A stretch of 64,000 nucleotides of DNA from the NCBI RefSeq assembly GCF_019048525.1, contig NZ_CP077369.1:1674001-1738000 (forward strand), in the 5' to 3' direction. Made by a program: the position numbers and the translations under genes. This document shows positions 29,149-38,346 of the stretch, in pieces. This DNA comes from Acinetobacter lwoffii (lineage in GTDB: Bacteria > Pseudomonadota > Gammaproteobacteria > Pseudomonadales > Moraxellaceae). The number at the start of each line of letters is the position of its first letter. Within the stretch, counting starts at the first letter, position 1. Under the pieces are notes generated by a model. The model was not told the origin of the DNA. It did not search any database and saw only the letters and a program-made list of their open reading frames with translations.

Positions 29149-30387
29149 ATGCGGAATATCTATATCTTACTGTTTTCGCTGTATTGGGCACAGGGGCTTC
29201 CGGTCGGGTTTATGACGCATGCCTTGCCAGTCATTCTGCGAGCTGAAGGGGTATCGCTGGCGCATATCGGGGGCTTTGGTCTGTTAATGCTGCCTTGGTC
29301 GATTAAAATATTCTGGGCACCTTTAGTTGATCGGCATGGATCGAGCGCCAAAGGTCATTACCGTAGCTGGATTATTCCCTTGCAATGGCTGTCAGTTGCT
29401 GTATTGATTGGGCTCTCATTTCTACCGATTCAGGCCTTGAATCAGCCGCTGTATTTAGCACTGTTTTTTATCACGCTTTTGCTGATGAATGGTATTGGGG
29501 CCACGCAGGATATTGCCACCGATGCATTAGCGGTGAACATTCTGGATCATGAGCAACAGCATTGGGGCAATACCTTTCAGGTCATCGGTTCACGACTGGG
29601 ATTCATTGTCGGAGGCGGGGCCATATTATGGCTGCTGGATCTGCTGCAATGGCAAAGTACCTTTCTGTTGCTGGCGGCTCTGGTCTTTCTTAATACTTTA
29701 CCCATTTTATTTTTTAGAGAATCTCAGCATTCAAAAATTATCACGCCAGCTGATAAAGGACCTGCACTCAGCAATATAAAAACCTATTTTCAATACTTCT
29801 GGTCAGATTTAAGCTTGGCGAGGTGGCTTCTGGTTTTACTGAGCTTTAAAATCGCCGATGGTTTATCCGGGCCTTTATTAAAACCTTTAATGGTGGATCT
29901 CAGGCTGAGCTTTAGCCAGATTGGCCTTTATGTCACCATGCTGGGAGCCTTGGCTGCCTTGATTGGAGCAGGACTGGCGGGCTGGTGTCTGAAGTACTGG
30001 TCTCGCAGCTCGAGTTTGATCGTTTTCTCAATTCTAAAAATATTAAGCTTAATGGCCTATGCCTGGCTGGCTGCGCAGTACGAAGCTCAAAACAAAGTAC
30101 AAAACTGGATGATATATCTGATCAATGCGGCCGAAGACATGATTTCTACCATGCTCTTGGTGGTCATGTTGACCTTGGTCATGCAATACAGTCGCAAGCA
30201 TCTGGCAGGGACAGATTTCACCTTCCAGGTGGCGCTGATGGCCACGGTGAGTGGGGGACTTTATAGCCTGAGTGGCATTTTGGGAGATACTTTAGGCTAT
30301 CAAAATTATCTGAATCTGATCGTGATCGTAGCAATTATGTGTTTAATTCCAATTTTCCGATGGATGAAAGTTGCAAAAAAAGTATAA
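29149..30387 (+). CDS. MFS transporter, RhtX/FptX siderophore type
   Basis: 412 residues with 12 membrane helices. The N-terminal YWAQGLPVGFMTHALPVILR and WSIKIFWAPLVDRHG resemble the FptX/RhtX and AmpG-like carriers that move siderophores or muropeptides inward. NGIGATQDIATDALAVNIL is another family mark. A siderophore substrate is likely but unproved. No Fur box is visible directly upstream. Confidence 0.75.
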   Translation: MRNIYILLFSLYWAQGLPVGFMTHALPVILRAEGVSLAHIGGFGLLMLPWSIKIFWAPLVDRHGSSAKGHYRSWIIPLQWLSVAVLIGLSFLPIQALNQPLYLALFFITLLLMNGIGATQDIATDALAVNILDHEQQHWGNTFQVIGSRLGFIVGGGAILWLLDLLQWQSTFLLLAALVFLNTLPILFFRESQHSKIITPADKGPALSNIKTYFQYFWSDLSLARWLLVLLSFKIADGLSGPLLKPLMVDLRLSFSQIGLYVTMLGALAALIGAGLAGWCLKYWSRSSSLIVFSILKILSLMAYAWLAAQYEAQNKVQNWMIYLINAAEDMISTMLLVVMLTLVMQYSRKHLAGTDFTFQVALMATVSGGLYSLSGILGDTLGYQNYLNLIVIVAIMCLIPIFRWMKVAKKV

Positions 30388-30523
30388 AATTTCTAAATAA
30401 TCAACTATTTGGTTAAATGTTAGCCTAAAGTACTAAATAGAATATATAAATATTAATTTAATAATTTTGTAATATAAGCGCCGTGTGTATTATTTGTTAC
30501 AAAATAAATTAAGGATATTTTTG

Positions 30524-31657
30524 ATGAAAACTAAGTTAGCAACAGCAATTGCATTCAGCCTTTTGGCAGGGACAACTTTTGCAGCACCAACTTTCTATGG
30601 TGAGATTGATGCGTCAGTAGATTACTTACCTGAAGATAATGCCAATGGTAATCGTGATGTTGTGGAAGTAAACAGCAACAATTCATTTCTTGGTTTAAAA
30701 GGCGATGAAAAACTGACTGACCGTTTAAGCGCACTTTATCAAGCTGAATTCACTTTCTATACAGATGATGGTGAAAATGTATCTGCGACGGATGATGACG
30801 CATTTGTTCCAAGAAATATTTTTGTAGGTATTAAAGATGCAAAACTTGGTACATTAAAAGTGGGTAAAATTGATACTCCTGTAAAACAGCTATCTTCAGT
30901 AGTAGATACTTTTAACAACTATATTGATAATAAAGCAGATATGGCAGGTATTTTTACCGGTGAAAATCGTGTTGATAATGTAGTTGTTTATGAGTCACCA
31001 GCGTTCGCAGTTGCAGGTGGTAAGTTAAATGCTAATTTATTGCTAGCAACAGGTGAAGCAGATGGTATTGATAAGTCAAAAGGTGGTGTGAAAGTTGCGG
31101 GCCGTGGTTTAGGCGATGCTTTCTCTACTTCTCTTATTTATGATAATAAAAAAGTAGTGGCCGGTCTTGGTTATGATAAAGCGATTCCATCTAACTTCGC
31201 AGGTCGTGGCTTCGTAAATGCTTCTACTCCAGAAGTAACAGGTGGAGTAGCAGGTAGTGCGTTTGCTGCTGCAAATACGATTCGTGCGATTGGTCGTGTA
31301 AATTTGGATAGTGGTTTAGCACTTAAAGCATTATACCAAACATCAGAAGTTGAAGATGTTGCAGGTAATGACGCTGCAGCAGCATTTATTGATGATCAAC
31401 AAGCTTGGTTAATTGGAGCTGAATACAATCTGTCAACAGCAAAAGCATGGACAGTAAAAGGTCAATATAGTCAAAGTACAACCGAATTTACTACTGCCAA
31501 AGCTGATTATGAAGCTCAACAAATTCTAGTTGGTGCAGACTATGCATTCAGCAAGCAGGTGAAAGCATATGGTTATGCGGGCTACCTAATGTTAGAACAA
31601 GGTTCAAATGAAACGGATCAGCCAGTTGTAGGTACAGGTGTTGAATACAAATTCTAA
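30524..31657 (+). CDS. General porin (Gram-negative porin family)
   Basis: 377 residues from ATG 30524 (MKTKLATAIAFSLLAGTTFAAPTFYG), with a textbook signal peptide cut after TFA; an earlier in-frame start would spoil it. It has the 16-strand porin layout with SFLGLKGDEKLTDRLSALYQAEF, LGTLKVGKIDTPV and a C-terminal VEYKF ending in Phe. The loops are acidic. It probably passes small cationic or neutral solutes. Confidence 0.88.
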   Translation: MKTKLATAIAFSLLAGTTFAAPTFYGEIDASVDYLPEDNANGNRDVVEVNSNNSFLGLKGDEKLTDRLSALYQAEFTFYTDDGENVSATDDDAFVPRNIFVGIKDAKLGTLKVGKIDTPVKQLSSVVDTFNNYIDNKADMAGIFTGENRVDNVVVYESPAFAVAGGKLNANLLLATGEADGIDKSKGGVKVAGRGLGDAFSTSLIYDNKKVVAGLGYDKAIPSNFAGRGFVNASTPEVTGGVAGSAFAAANTIRAIGRVNLDSGLALKALYQTSEVEDVAGNDAAAAFIDDQQAWLIGAEYNLSTAKAWTVKGQYSQSTTEFTTAKADYEAQQILVGADYAFSKQVKAYGYAGYLMLEQGSNETDQPVVGTGVEYKF

Positions 31658-31677
31658 TTTAGATTTTGTACTCTAAG

Positions 31678-31707
31678 AAAAGGCGATGCTTTGGCATCGC
31701 TTTTTTT
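31678..31707 (+). terminator. Porin gene terminator
   Basis: GCGATGC / GCATCGC with a TTTG loop, followed by seven T residues. Confidence 0.9.
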
Positions 31708-31804
31708 ATGCTTAAAACAACAAAACTTAGCAATTTTATGTCTGATCTAACAAGTTTCGGACTGTTAACATGATTGAAAGTTTCAGCACTTCGTTTTAAA
31801 AATT

Positions 31805-32506
31805 ATGCCTATTCAAGCTGTTTTATTTGACCTCGACAATACCTTGACCCATCGTGATCTGACGACACAAGCCTATAGCCGTTATCTGGCAGAATATTAT
31901 GCGCCAGCATTGAAACAGGTCGAGTCTGACAAAATTATCGAGATTGTAAGACGCATCGATAATGGCGGTTATCCTAAAAAGGAATTGCTGACGCATGGCA
32001 GTATCGGAGCTTCGGCTGCCTATGCATTGTTACAGGAACTAAGCTGGTTAAATCCTCCCAGCATAGATGAACTAGCCCAATTCTGGTTTAGCCAGTTTGG
32101 CCGTTGCGCCGTAGAAATGCCGGCAGCAGAGCAAGTATTAACGCAGCTGAAAGATGAGGGTTATCAGCTTGCGGTTGTTTCCAATGGCGGACATGACACC
32201 CGTTTAAATACGATTCGGGGCCTAGGCATTGAAAATTATTTTGATGAGATCATCAGTTCGGGGTTGGTGGGTTTTAACAAACCACAGCCGGAAATATTCC
32301 AGATCACTGCAGAGCGTCTAGGCGTGCAGCCTGCACAGTGCCTGTATATTGGCGACCATCCCATTAATGATGTACAAGGAGCTACAGAGGCCGGAATGCA
32401 TGCATTATGGATGCAAGGCTTTCATGCCGATGCCGAACATATCCGATATAAAATTCAGCAACTGCCGGAAATTTTTGCCCATTTGCAGTTATTAAATCGT
32501 GCTTAA
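31805..32506 (+). CDS. HAD-superfamily hydrolase
   Basis: 233 residues. HAD motif I is FDLDNTLTHRD, motif II VVSNGGHDTR, motif III K in FNKPQPEIF and motif IV YIGDHPINDVQGA. The helical cap is inserted after motif I. It is a phosphatase of the YjjG/phosphoglycolate phosphatase-like group; the substrate is unknown. Its stop codon overlaps that of the convergent gene in a shared TTAA. Confidence 0.88.
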   Translation: MPIQAVLFDLDNTLTHRDLTTQAYSRYLAEYYAPALKQVESDKIIEIVRRIDNGGYPKKELLTHGSIGASAAYALLQELSWLNPPSIDELAQFWFSQFGRCAVEMPAAEQVLTQLKDEGYQLAVVSNGGHDTRLNTIRGLGIENYFDEIISSGLVGFNKPQPEIFQITAERLGVQPAQCLYIGDHPINDVQGATEAGMHALWMQGFHADAEHIRYKIQQLPEIFAHLQLLNRA

Positions 32507-33180
32507 GTAATTCTTAAACAGTCAATCGTTTCGGCCCATTGCGAAGAATCACAGCGCGGACATTGCTGGTCGGCATGTGAAAGGGTTTGTACCTGTCCAC
32601 AGTAAATGCAAGCATATAATTGCCCGGCCTTGACCTGTTGGACTATAGAGCAGGTTTTAGGGAAAAGTGGCAGCCCAGGCCGAACCTCATCCGATTTGAA
32701 GAACAGGATACTGAACTTACCGTCAGTTTCCAGTAAACCGGTGCGTACCTGACCCAGATGCTCTACGCCTTGCTGGCGCATTTCGGCAAAGAATTCATCA
32801 TGTGACATCTTACCTTTTTTAATTTCTTCAACGACCAGCACGCCATCTTCTACGATATAAATCGGTTTACCTTCCAGTAGGTCTTCAAACCACTGATATT
32901 TCATCATGAGCCAGGTGGTCAGGCGGTACATGATAATAATCACCGACATCACCAGAACTGCCTGAATCAGGGGAATATCTTCAGTAAACATCGGGTCGCC
33001 GGCAATCGAACCCAAGCTCAAAATGATAGCGACTTCGAAGATGGAAAGCTGACGTACCCCGCGTTTTCCGGTCAGGCGCAGAAACAGGATAATCATCGTG
33101 TACATCAGGGCACAACGCAGCAAAATTTCTGCGGTAAACTCCCAGGTGGTGTCATTTATAAATATGGTCGCCCAGTCCAT
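32503..33180 (-). CDS. DUF421 (YetF-like) membrane protein with a C-terminal zinc ribbon
   Basis: 225 residues. Three membrane helices at about 16-80 are followed by the DUF421 cytoplasmic domain (KPIYIVEDGVLVVEEIKKGKMSHDEFFAEMRQQG). The C-terminus adds CIYCGQVQTLSHADQQCPRC, a C-x2-C...C-x2-C zinc-ribbon-like module. The role of DUF421 proteins is poorly known. Confidence 0.85.
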   Translation of the reverse strand: MDWATIFINDTTWEFTAEILLRCALMYTMIILFLRLTGKRGVRQLSIFEVAIILSLGSIAGDPMFTEDIPLIQAVLVMSVIIIMYRLTTWLMMKYQWFEDLLEGKPIYIVEDGVLVVEEIKKGKMSHDEFFAEMRQQGVEHLGQVRTGLLETDGKFSILFFKSDEVRPGLPLFPKTCSIVQQVKAGQLYACIYCGQVQTLSHADQQCPRCDSSQWAETIDCLRIT

Positions 33181-33633
33181 TTAAATTCTTTATCCTCATT
33201 TTTCTCTTTGGCTCGAGTCTAGCAATATCAGTATTTTATTTGCTGCTGTGTTTATGTAAGTTTATGAATAAAGGTAGATTCTATTTAAAAAAGAAGCTTG
33301 AACTTAAAAATCTAGCTATTTGATCTATTGAAAATAAGATAGAGATTTCATGTAAATAATGCATAAAAAATCAGCAGATTAAATTTGAAGAAGATCACAT
33401 TCTTTTTTGGCTGTTTTTAAATCTATAAAAGTATTATCCATTTGAAATTTATCAATATAAATTCAGAATAACTTATTTTGAATACCTGGGAGTATTTAGA
33501 AATTTGTAAGCAAATCACTTCATCTTTATAAAAATCTGTAGTTTGTGGCCTGAAAAATAGAGTGATTACACTACTTTAATAAACTGTTTTTAAATTAGAA
33601 ATTGTGATTTTGACTTCCAACAAGGGATGTATT
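33181..33633. other. 453-bp AT-rich gap before the carbonic anhydrase gene
   Basis: I see no gene, RNA or strong operator. It must hold the promoters of the DUF421 gene and the carbonic anhydrase gene. Confidence 0.5.
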
Positions 33634-34350
33634 GTGAAAAGAATATTCACGCTTTTAACGGTTATGGGTTTAAGTACAGCGGTCTGGGCAGATGCGGATT
33701 GGGATTATACTCAGCCTGAGCAATGGTCGACTTTGAGCCAGAAATATTCGGCCTGTAATGGTCTGAACCAGTCACCGATCAATATTGAGCGAACAGTGAA
33801 AGCAGAACTGGAACCGCTCAAGTTCAGCTATAACACCATGATTCATGCGATCGAAAATAAAGGTCATACCGTTCAGGTGGATTTTGCGCAAGGTGGTGAA
33901 TTGCAGCTGGATGGCGATACCTTTGTACTGAAGCAGTTTCATTTGCATAGTCCGAGTGAAAACCTGATTAAAGGCAAAAGCTATCCACTGGAAATCCATT
34001 TTGTCCATGCCAATGCCAAAGGTGAGCTGGCTGTCGTGGGGATGATGTTCGAGCAGGGTGCAGAAAGCCAGATGCTCAAACGCATGTGGAACCGTTTGCC
34101 AAAAAAGAAGGTTGAGAAAGTGGTTTTGAAAACGCCACAAAATGTGAATCAGATGTTGCCTAAGAATCTGGATTATTATCGCTTTAGCGGCTCGCTGACC
34201 ACACCACCGTGTTCGGAAGGGGTACGCTGGCTGATCCTGAAAGATATTCAACAGGCTTCTGCCAAGCAGATTTCGGAATTTGCCAAACTGATGGGCCATC
34301 CAAATAACCGACCGGTGCAGTCCCTGAATGGTCGTGTAGTGCTGGAATAA
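33634..34350 (+). CDS. Alpha-class carbonic anhydrase, periplasmic
   Basis: 238 residues from GTG 33634. I chose this start because it gives a clean signal peptide (KRIFTLLTVMGLSTAVWA) and has AGGGA upstream; an earlier GTG at 33604 is possible. Zinc ligands are the two His in FHLHSPSEN and the His in EIHFVHAN. The substrate pocket region SGSLTTPPCSEGVRWLI is intact. It interconverts CO2 and bicarbonate in the periplasm. Confidence 0.93.
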   Translation: MKRIFTLLTVMGLSTAVWADADWDYTQPEQWSTLSQKYSACNGLNQSPINIERTVKAELEPLKFSYNTMIHAIENKGHTVQVDFAQGGELQLDGDTFVLKQFHLHSPSENLIKGKSYPLEIHFVHANAKGELAVVGMMFEQGAESQMLKRMWNRLPKKKVEKVVLKTPQNVNQMLPKNLDYYRFSGSLTTPPCSEGVRWLILKDIQQASAKQISEFAKLMGHPNNRPVQSLNGRVVLE

Positions 34351-34364
34351 TCAATATGAGAGCG

Positions 34365-34390
34365 AAAAAGCAGACTTTGGTCTGCTTTTT
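34365..34390 (+). terminator. Carbonic anhydrase gene terminator
   Basis: AAAAAGCAGA / TCTGCTTTTT, followed by further T residues. Confidence 0.88.
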
Positions 34391-34493
34391 TTAATTCTGA
34401 TACAAATTTTGAAAGGGCACACTGAAAAGGACTTTGTGACGAAAGCTGAAAGATTTAATATGGATATTATTTCTTCTTTGACCTTCTCCTGCC

Positions 34494-35537
34494 ATGCTCT
34501 TTGACTTAAAAACCATGATTCAGCCATTCACAGCGCTTTCGCCACAGCAGAAGAAGCTGGATCATCTGATTGATAAAATCGAGCAACAGAAACAGGAATT
34601 ACACCAATGGCAACAGGCTGAAGAAGATCTGCAGCAATATACCCATAAAACCTTCATGCCAGTTTACCATGAATTGCATGGCGTACTGTTCAAGCAGCTG
34701 GAACAGCTCTGGAAGCACCTGCAGGAAACCACATTTTCCAAGGCAGAACTGGTGGTGCTGGATGAAAAGATTCAATACCTTGCAAATTATCTAAAAGACT
34801 CTCAGGCAATGTCGGTGCAACAAGCCCATAAAGTGAATGAAATCTTCGCTTACTATCAGCAACGTGCCGAACATGCCCAATTCAGAAAAAGTCAAAAGAA
34901 AGTAAATGAACTCGAAACATTCTTTAAGAGTGAGAATCCCTCAGATCTTGCAGATGCAGAAGTATTTGAAGAATGGGAATCAGATCATTTTCAGCAGGCA
35001 CGTGAGCAAGCCAGATTAAAACGCCAGCAGGAAAAACAGGAGCAGGCAGCAGCGATGGCAGAGCAGTCATTGAAAACCGTATATTTAAAAATTGCTGCCA
35101 TCATTCACCCTGACCGTGAAGTGAATGATGTCAAAAAAATCAAGAAAACTGAATTATTGCAACGTGCCAATGAGGCTTATGCGGAGCAGGACCTGTTTAC
35201 GTTACTGAGAATGCAACTACAGATTGAGCAAGATCAGGAATTTTCACAAAAAGGTTTAAGCGCAGAGCAACTCAAGTTTTATCAACTGGCTTTGGAGGCA
35301 CAGGGCCAGAAATTAAAAGAACAGATCGATGCCTTGATCAATAGACTGGTCTGGTCATCGAAAACCAGAATTGCAGTGAAAAAAGCGAAAGGGAAAGTTC
35401 AAATTGCTGACCTGTATAAGCAGATTGATGAAGATACTGCCACTATAAAACAGCAGATTAAAGTAGAAAAAGAACGCCTGATGTATATCAAGAAGGTGAG
35501 AGGGTTAGAGATGTTTTTAAGACATGGGATGCTTTAA
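34494..35537 (+). CDS. Divergent J-domain protein
   Basis: 347 residues, mostly charged helices and coiled coil (about 20-70, 150-185 and 260-340). A short J-domain-like stretch at about 197-240, YLKIAAIIHPDREVNDVKK ... ANEAYAEQDLFTLL, has the HPD tripeptide needed to stimulate Hsp70. Its position inside a coiled-coil protein, not at the N-terminus, is unusual. It may be a dedicated DnaK co-chaperone. The start is uncertain: an in-frame ATG at 34515 is also possible. Confidence 0.72.
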   Translation: MLFDLKTMIQPFTALSPQQKKLDHLIDKIEQQKQELHQWQQAEEDLQQYTHKTFMPVYHELHGVLFKQLEQLWKHLQETTFSKAELVVLDEKIQYLANYLKDSQAMSVQQAHKVNEIFAYYQQRAEHAQFRKSQKKVNELETFFKSENPSDLADAEVFEEWESDHFQQAREQARLKRQQEKQEQAAAMAEQSLKTVYLKIAAIIHPDREVNDVKKIKKTELLQRANEAYAEQDLFTLLRMQLQIEQDQEFSQKGLSAEQLKFYQLALEAQGQKLKEQIDALINRLVWSSKTRIAVKKAKGKVQIADLYKQIDEDTATIKQQIKVEKERLMYIKKVRGLEMFLRHGML

Positions 35538-35548
35538 CTTAATTAGAA

Positions 35549-35645
35549 TTACCTCTCCCTTGCGCACTCAGAATATATTCTGAGGATACTCATCACTTGC
35601 GCTTCGTTTTAAAGCAGTGCTTTAAAAATTGCTCAGGAGAGGGAA
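35549..35645. repeat. Palindromic interspersed repeat, unit Ia
   Basis: The unit is bounded by TTACCTCTCCCTT on the left and AGGAGAGGGAACT on the right, which are inverted. The middle contains further dyads (CAGAATATATTCTG; AAAGCAGTGCTTT). It lies just after the J-domain gene and is related to the repeats at 48.3-51.2 and 58.5-60 kb. Confidence 0.65.
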
Positions 35646-35687
35646 CTCTATTATTAAATTTATGCAAATACAAAATCAAATACTATT

Positions 35688-35742
35688 ACTCCCTCTCCCT
35701 TTGGGATGAGAAGCACTGCTTCGCAAGGGGGGTGAGGGGAAA
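35688..35742. repeat. Palindromic interspersed repeat, unit Ib
   Basis: CCCTCTCCCTTTGGGATGAG, then the dyad GAAGCACTGCTTC and CAAGGGGGGTGAGGGG. The same core (GAGAAGCAATGCTTCGCAAG) recurs at 48447. The repeat ends directly at the ptuB stop codon. Confidence 0.7.
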
Positions 35743-36414
35743 CTAAAAAACATTACCTACAACTCTTGATAAATCAGCATCCCGTGTAATTGCCCATTTC
35801 CAAAAAGCAGAGAAAGGGAAATCAGGGCTGCACATTACCTTTAGTTCATTCACAAGTTTGTGTTTGGTTATCTGTGTCAAAGGTCGTTTTGGGTATAATA
35901 AGTTAAATCTTATATTTAATAACTGCGTTTGATATTTTTGTATATCCCTAATTAATGAGTGCCTACTAATTTTTCTTAGTGATGTATTAGTTTCATTAAA
36001 ACATCTATCAAGAAGTTGAATAGTACTTTCAATTTCTAAAGAGGTTGGTAAGTTACCTAACTCTACTATCACTTTATGATTTTCATTATTAATTGCAGGG
36101 CAATGCAATTCAATTGCTTGTGATACATCAATAGATTGGCAACAATCTAAAATATTTATATGTGTATCGCCTTTAATACTATTACATCTTACACAGGCAT
36201 AAAAAAGATTATGCCAGTCAAATTTTTTGGTACTGTCACCTAGATGTGGGTCACGATGTTCGATATTTACATCAGGAAATCCCTGTCTCTCGCATAGATA
36301 ACATTTTGCAAAGAATATATCTTGAAGTTCTTCAACTACATCAGATGCACGATAATCCTTTGTAGAGGTGCTTAAACTTTTAGGGAAAGTAGGTGGTCTT
36401 ATAACTGAAAACAT
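35743..36414 (-). CDS. ptuB: HNH nuclease, PtuB-like (Septu defence)
   Basis: 223 residues. The HNH core is CYLCERQGFPDVNIEHRDPH, then NLFYACVRCNSIKGD, with two C-x2-C zinc pairs and the EHRxPH catalytic His. This matches the PtuB nuclease of Septu anti-phage systems, in which an ATPase (PtuA) and an HNH protein form a complex that degrades nucleic acid upon infection. The gene starts 3 bp after the ptuA stop, and its stop codon abuts a palindromic repeat. With ptuA broken, it may be silent or non-functional. Confidence 0.82.
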   Translation of the reverse strand: MFSVIRPPTFPKSLSTSTKDYRASDVVEELQDIFFAKCYLCERQGFPDVNIEHRDPHLGDSTKKFDWHNLFYACVRCNSIKGDTHINILDCCQSIDVSQAIELHCPAINNENHKVIVELGNLPTSLEIESTIQLLDRCFNETNTSLRKISRHSLIRDIQKYQTQLLNIRFNLLYPKRPLTQITKHKLVNELKVMCSPDFPFSAFWKWAITRDADLSRVVGNVF

Positions 36415-36417
36415 GAA

Positions 36418-37259
36418 TTAATGACCCTCATGTTTCAATTTCGCAAGCTTATTTTTTGCGACCATATACTGAAGTTGCAACTCAACGGATAGTTTTGCAA
36501 AGTCTTTATTAAATTCATCTAATAAGCCTTGAATTGTATTCAGGTCTTGAATTGAGTCTTCTGAGTTTATGAACTGTAAAAGTTGATCAGATAGCTGTTT
36601 TAGATTTTCATTATCATCTTTAACATGGAAAAGTTCTTTAATAATTGATTCATGTGAATAAAGACTCAAATCTTCCTCAAAGAATTCACCACTGGAAATA
36701 TCATAAATTACCGTGTCATTATCAGTGGATGTAATCACAAAAGGCGAATGGGTGCTCACAATAAATTGGACTTTGGGAAATGCTTTTATCAAAAAAGGCA
36801 AAACTTTCTTTTGCAGAGAGATGTGAAGATGAACGTCTATTTCATCAATTATCGCTATACCAGAAAGATCTATTGGCTTAATATTTTTTAGCTGTGCTTC
36901 CATTAAAAGAGAAGCATATATTTTAAATATAGCTTTAAAGCCAGAAGATAGAGAGTCAAAAGTAAAAAAAGATTGCTTTTGACTGTCTACAAGTAAAACC
37001 TGATCACTCTGATGGTTGAATGAGATTCTAATATCAGGATTTTCTAATATGAATTTCAGATCTTTTTCTACTTTTTTAAACCAATGAAGTAGTTTTGAAG
37101 CTTCCCGTTTAAGTTCCTGTAACTTCGGTTGCTGTTCGGAAAATTGGATGAGCTGCGATTTTTTCGAAATTAAATATGCTTCTAATGCCTCTTCAATATT
37201 ATCCCGATTTTTATTTAAACGATAATCTTCATAGTCTTTGAAGACTTTCATAATTAGTC
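36418..37259 (-). pseudogene. ptuA: PtuA-like ATPase, C-terminal part (cut by ISAba125 copy 3)
   Basis: About 279 codons after the IS. It contains the signature-like SLSSGFKAIFKIYASLL, Walker B IAIIDEIDVHLH and the switch His in FIVSTHSPFVI, all features of ABC-type AAA_15/SMC-like ATPases. An ATG at 37251 could start translation but has no ribosome site. Removing the IS and one GTC duplication joins KNDR to LIMKVFKDYEDY in frame, giving a protein of about 479 residues, the usual PtuA size. Confidence 0.85.
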
Positions 37260-38346
37260 GGCGAATTCAAACATGAGGTGCGACAGTTTGAAAAGTCTTA
37301 TGATAATCAACAAGCTGAGCAAATTTCTCTAATGGTGTAAGCCAATCTAACGCTTTTCTAGGACGAGTATTCAGTGACATGGCAACTTGATTTAAATAAT
37401 GCTGATCTGCCTGATTTAAATCAATCCCTTTAGGTAAATATTGCCTAATTAAACCATTCATATTTTCGCATGTGCCTTTTTGCCAGGGTGAATGTGGGTC
37501 ACAGAAATATACATCTATGCCTAAATCTTCTTCAAGTATTTTATGTTCTGCCATCTCGCGTCCACGGTCATAGGTCAACGTTTTACGCAGTTCTGCAGGT
37601 AAATATTTCAGAGCTTCAGTTAAAGCCTTGCGCACTGATTCTGCCTTTGCATCAGGTAATGTTGCCAAGATACAGAGCCGTGTATTTCGTTCAATAAGTG
37701 TTGCTATCGAACTTTTATTGTCTTTACCTTTAATTAAATCAGCTTCCCAATGACCCGGTATTTTTCTTTCTTGAACTTCGGCTGGGCGCTCATGAATAGT
37801 TTTAATATCCTGTAATATAGAATCTTTTTTAGGTTCACCGTTAGCTTTTCGCTTTTTATTTTCATGACGCAGACAGGATAATAAGTCTTTTTTCAACTCA
37901 CCCTTTGGTAATGCTCGTATCGTTGAATAAATCGTTGTATGGCTTACATTCATTGTTTGATCCAAATCAGGAAATGTCTTTAAACGCTTTGCTATTTGCT
38001 GAGGAGACCATAAACAACGGATCGCTTCAACAATAAATTTCCAGAGGATTGAATCGATTTTGAGTTTTCTGTGACCACGTCTACGTCTAGCGAAGGTGTT
38101 ATCAGAAGCATATTGAGCTTGATAAACGTCATTGATGCTATTTCTTTTAAGCTCACGATAGATCGTACTAGGATGTCTTTTAATGAGTTCAGCAAATTTT
38201 CTGGCTGAAAAGCCTTCTTTTCTTGACTCAAGCATTAATGCAGTACGATCTTCAAAGTTAAGATGATGGTATGACAATTTTATATACTCCATAAACCCTT
38301 TAAATTAATTAGGTGGTTTATGTCGCACTTCAAGTTTTACTCTGCC
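37260..38346 (-). mobile_element. ISAba125-like IS30-family element, copy 3
   Basis: 1087 bp with a perfect 3-bp duplication GTC at 37257-37259 and 38347-38349. It is inserted inside ptuA, in the same direction as the gene. Its transposase is identical in sequence to copy 4. The matching flanks mean a simple, probably recent insertion. Confidence 0.93.
37267..38292 (-). CDS. IS30-family transposase (ISAba125 copy 3)
   Basis: 341 residues, intact, with the IS30 D-D-E motifs. It has Q in YQAQYASD, as copy 4 does, where copies 1 and 2 have R. Confidence 0.95.
   Translation of the reverse strand: MEYIKLSYHHLNFEDRTALMLESRKEGFSARKFAELIKRHPSTIYRELKRNSINDVYQAQYASDNTFARRRRGHRKLKIDSILWKFIVEAIRCLWSPQQIAKRLKTFPDLDQTMNVSHTTIYSTIRALPKGELKKDLLSCLRHENKKRKANGEPKKDSILQDIKTIHERPAEVQERKIPGHWEADLIKGKDNKSSIATLIERNTRLCILATLPDAKAESVRKALTEALKYLPAELRKTLTYDRGREMAEHKILEEDLGIDVYFCDPHSPWQKGTCENMNGLIRQYLPKGIDLNQADQHYLNQVAMSLNTRPRKALDWLTPLEKFAQLVDYHKTFQTVAPHV

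Noticed and set aside
36418..37251. Full-length ATPase gene starting at ATG 37251
   Set aside because: It lacks Walker A, has no ribosome site and begins 9 bp past the IS; it is the C-terminal part of ptuA.
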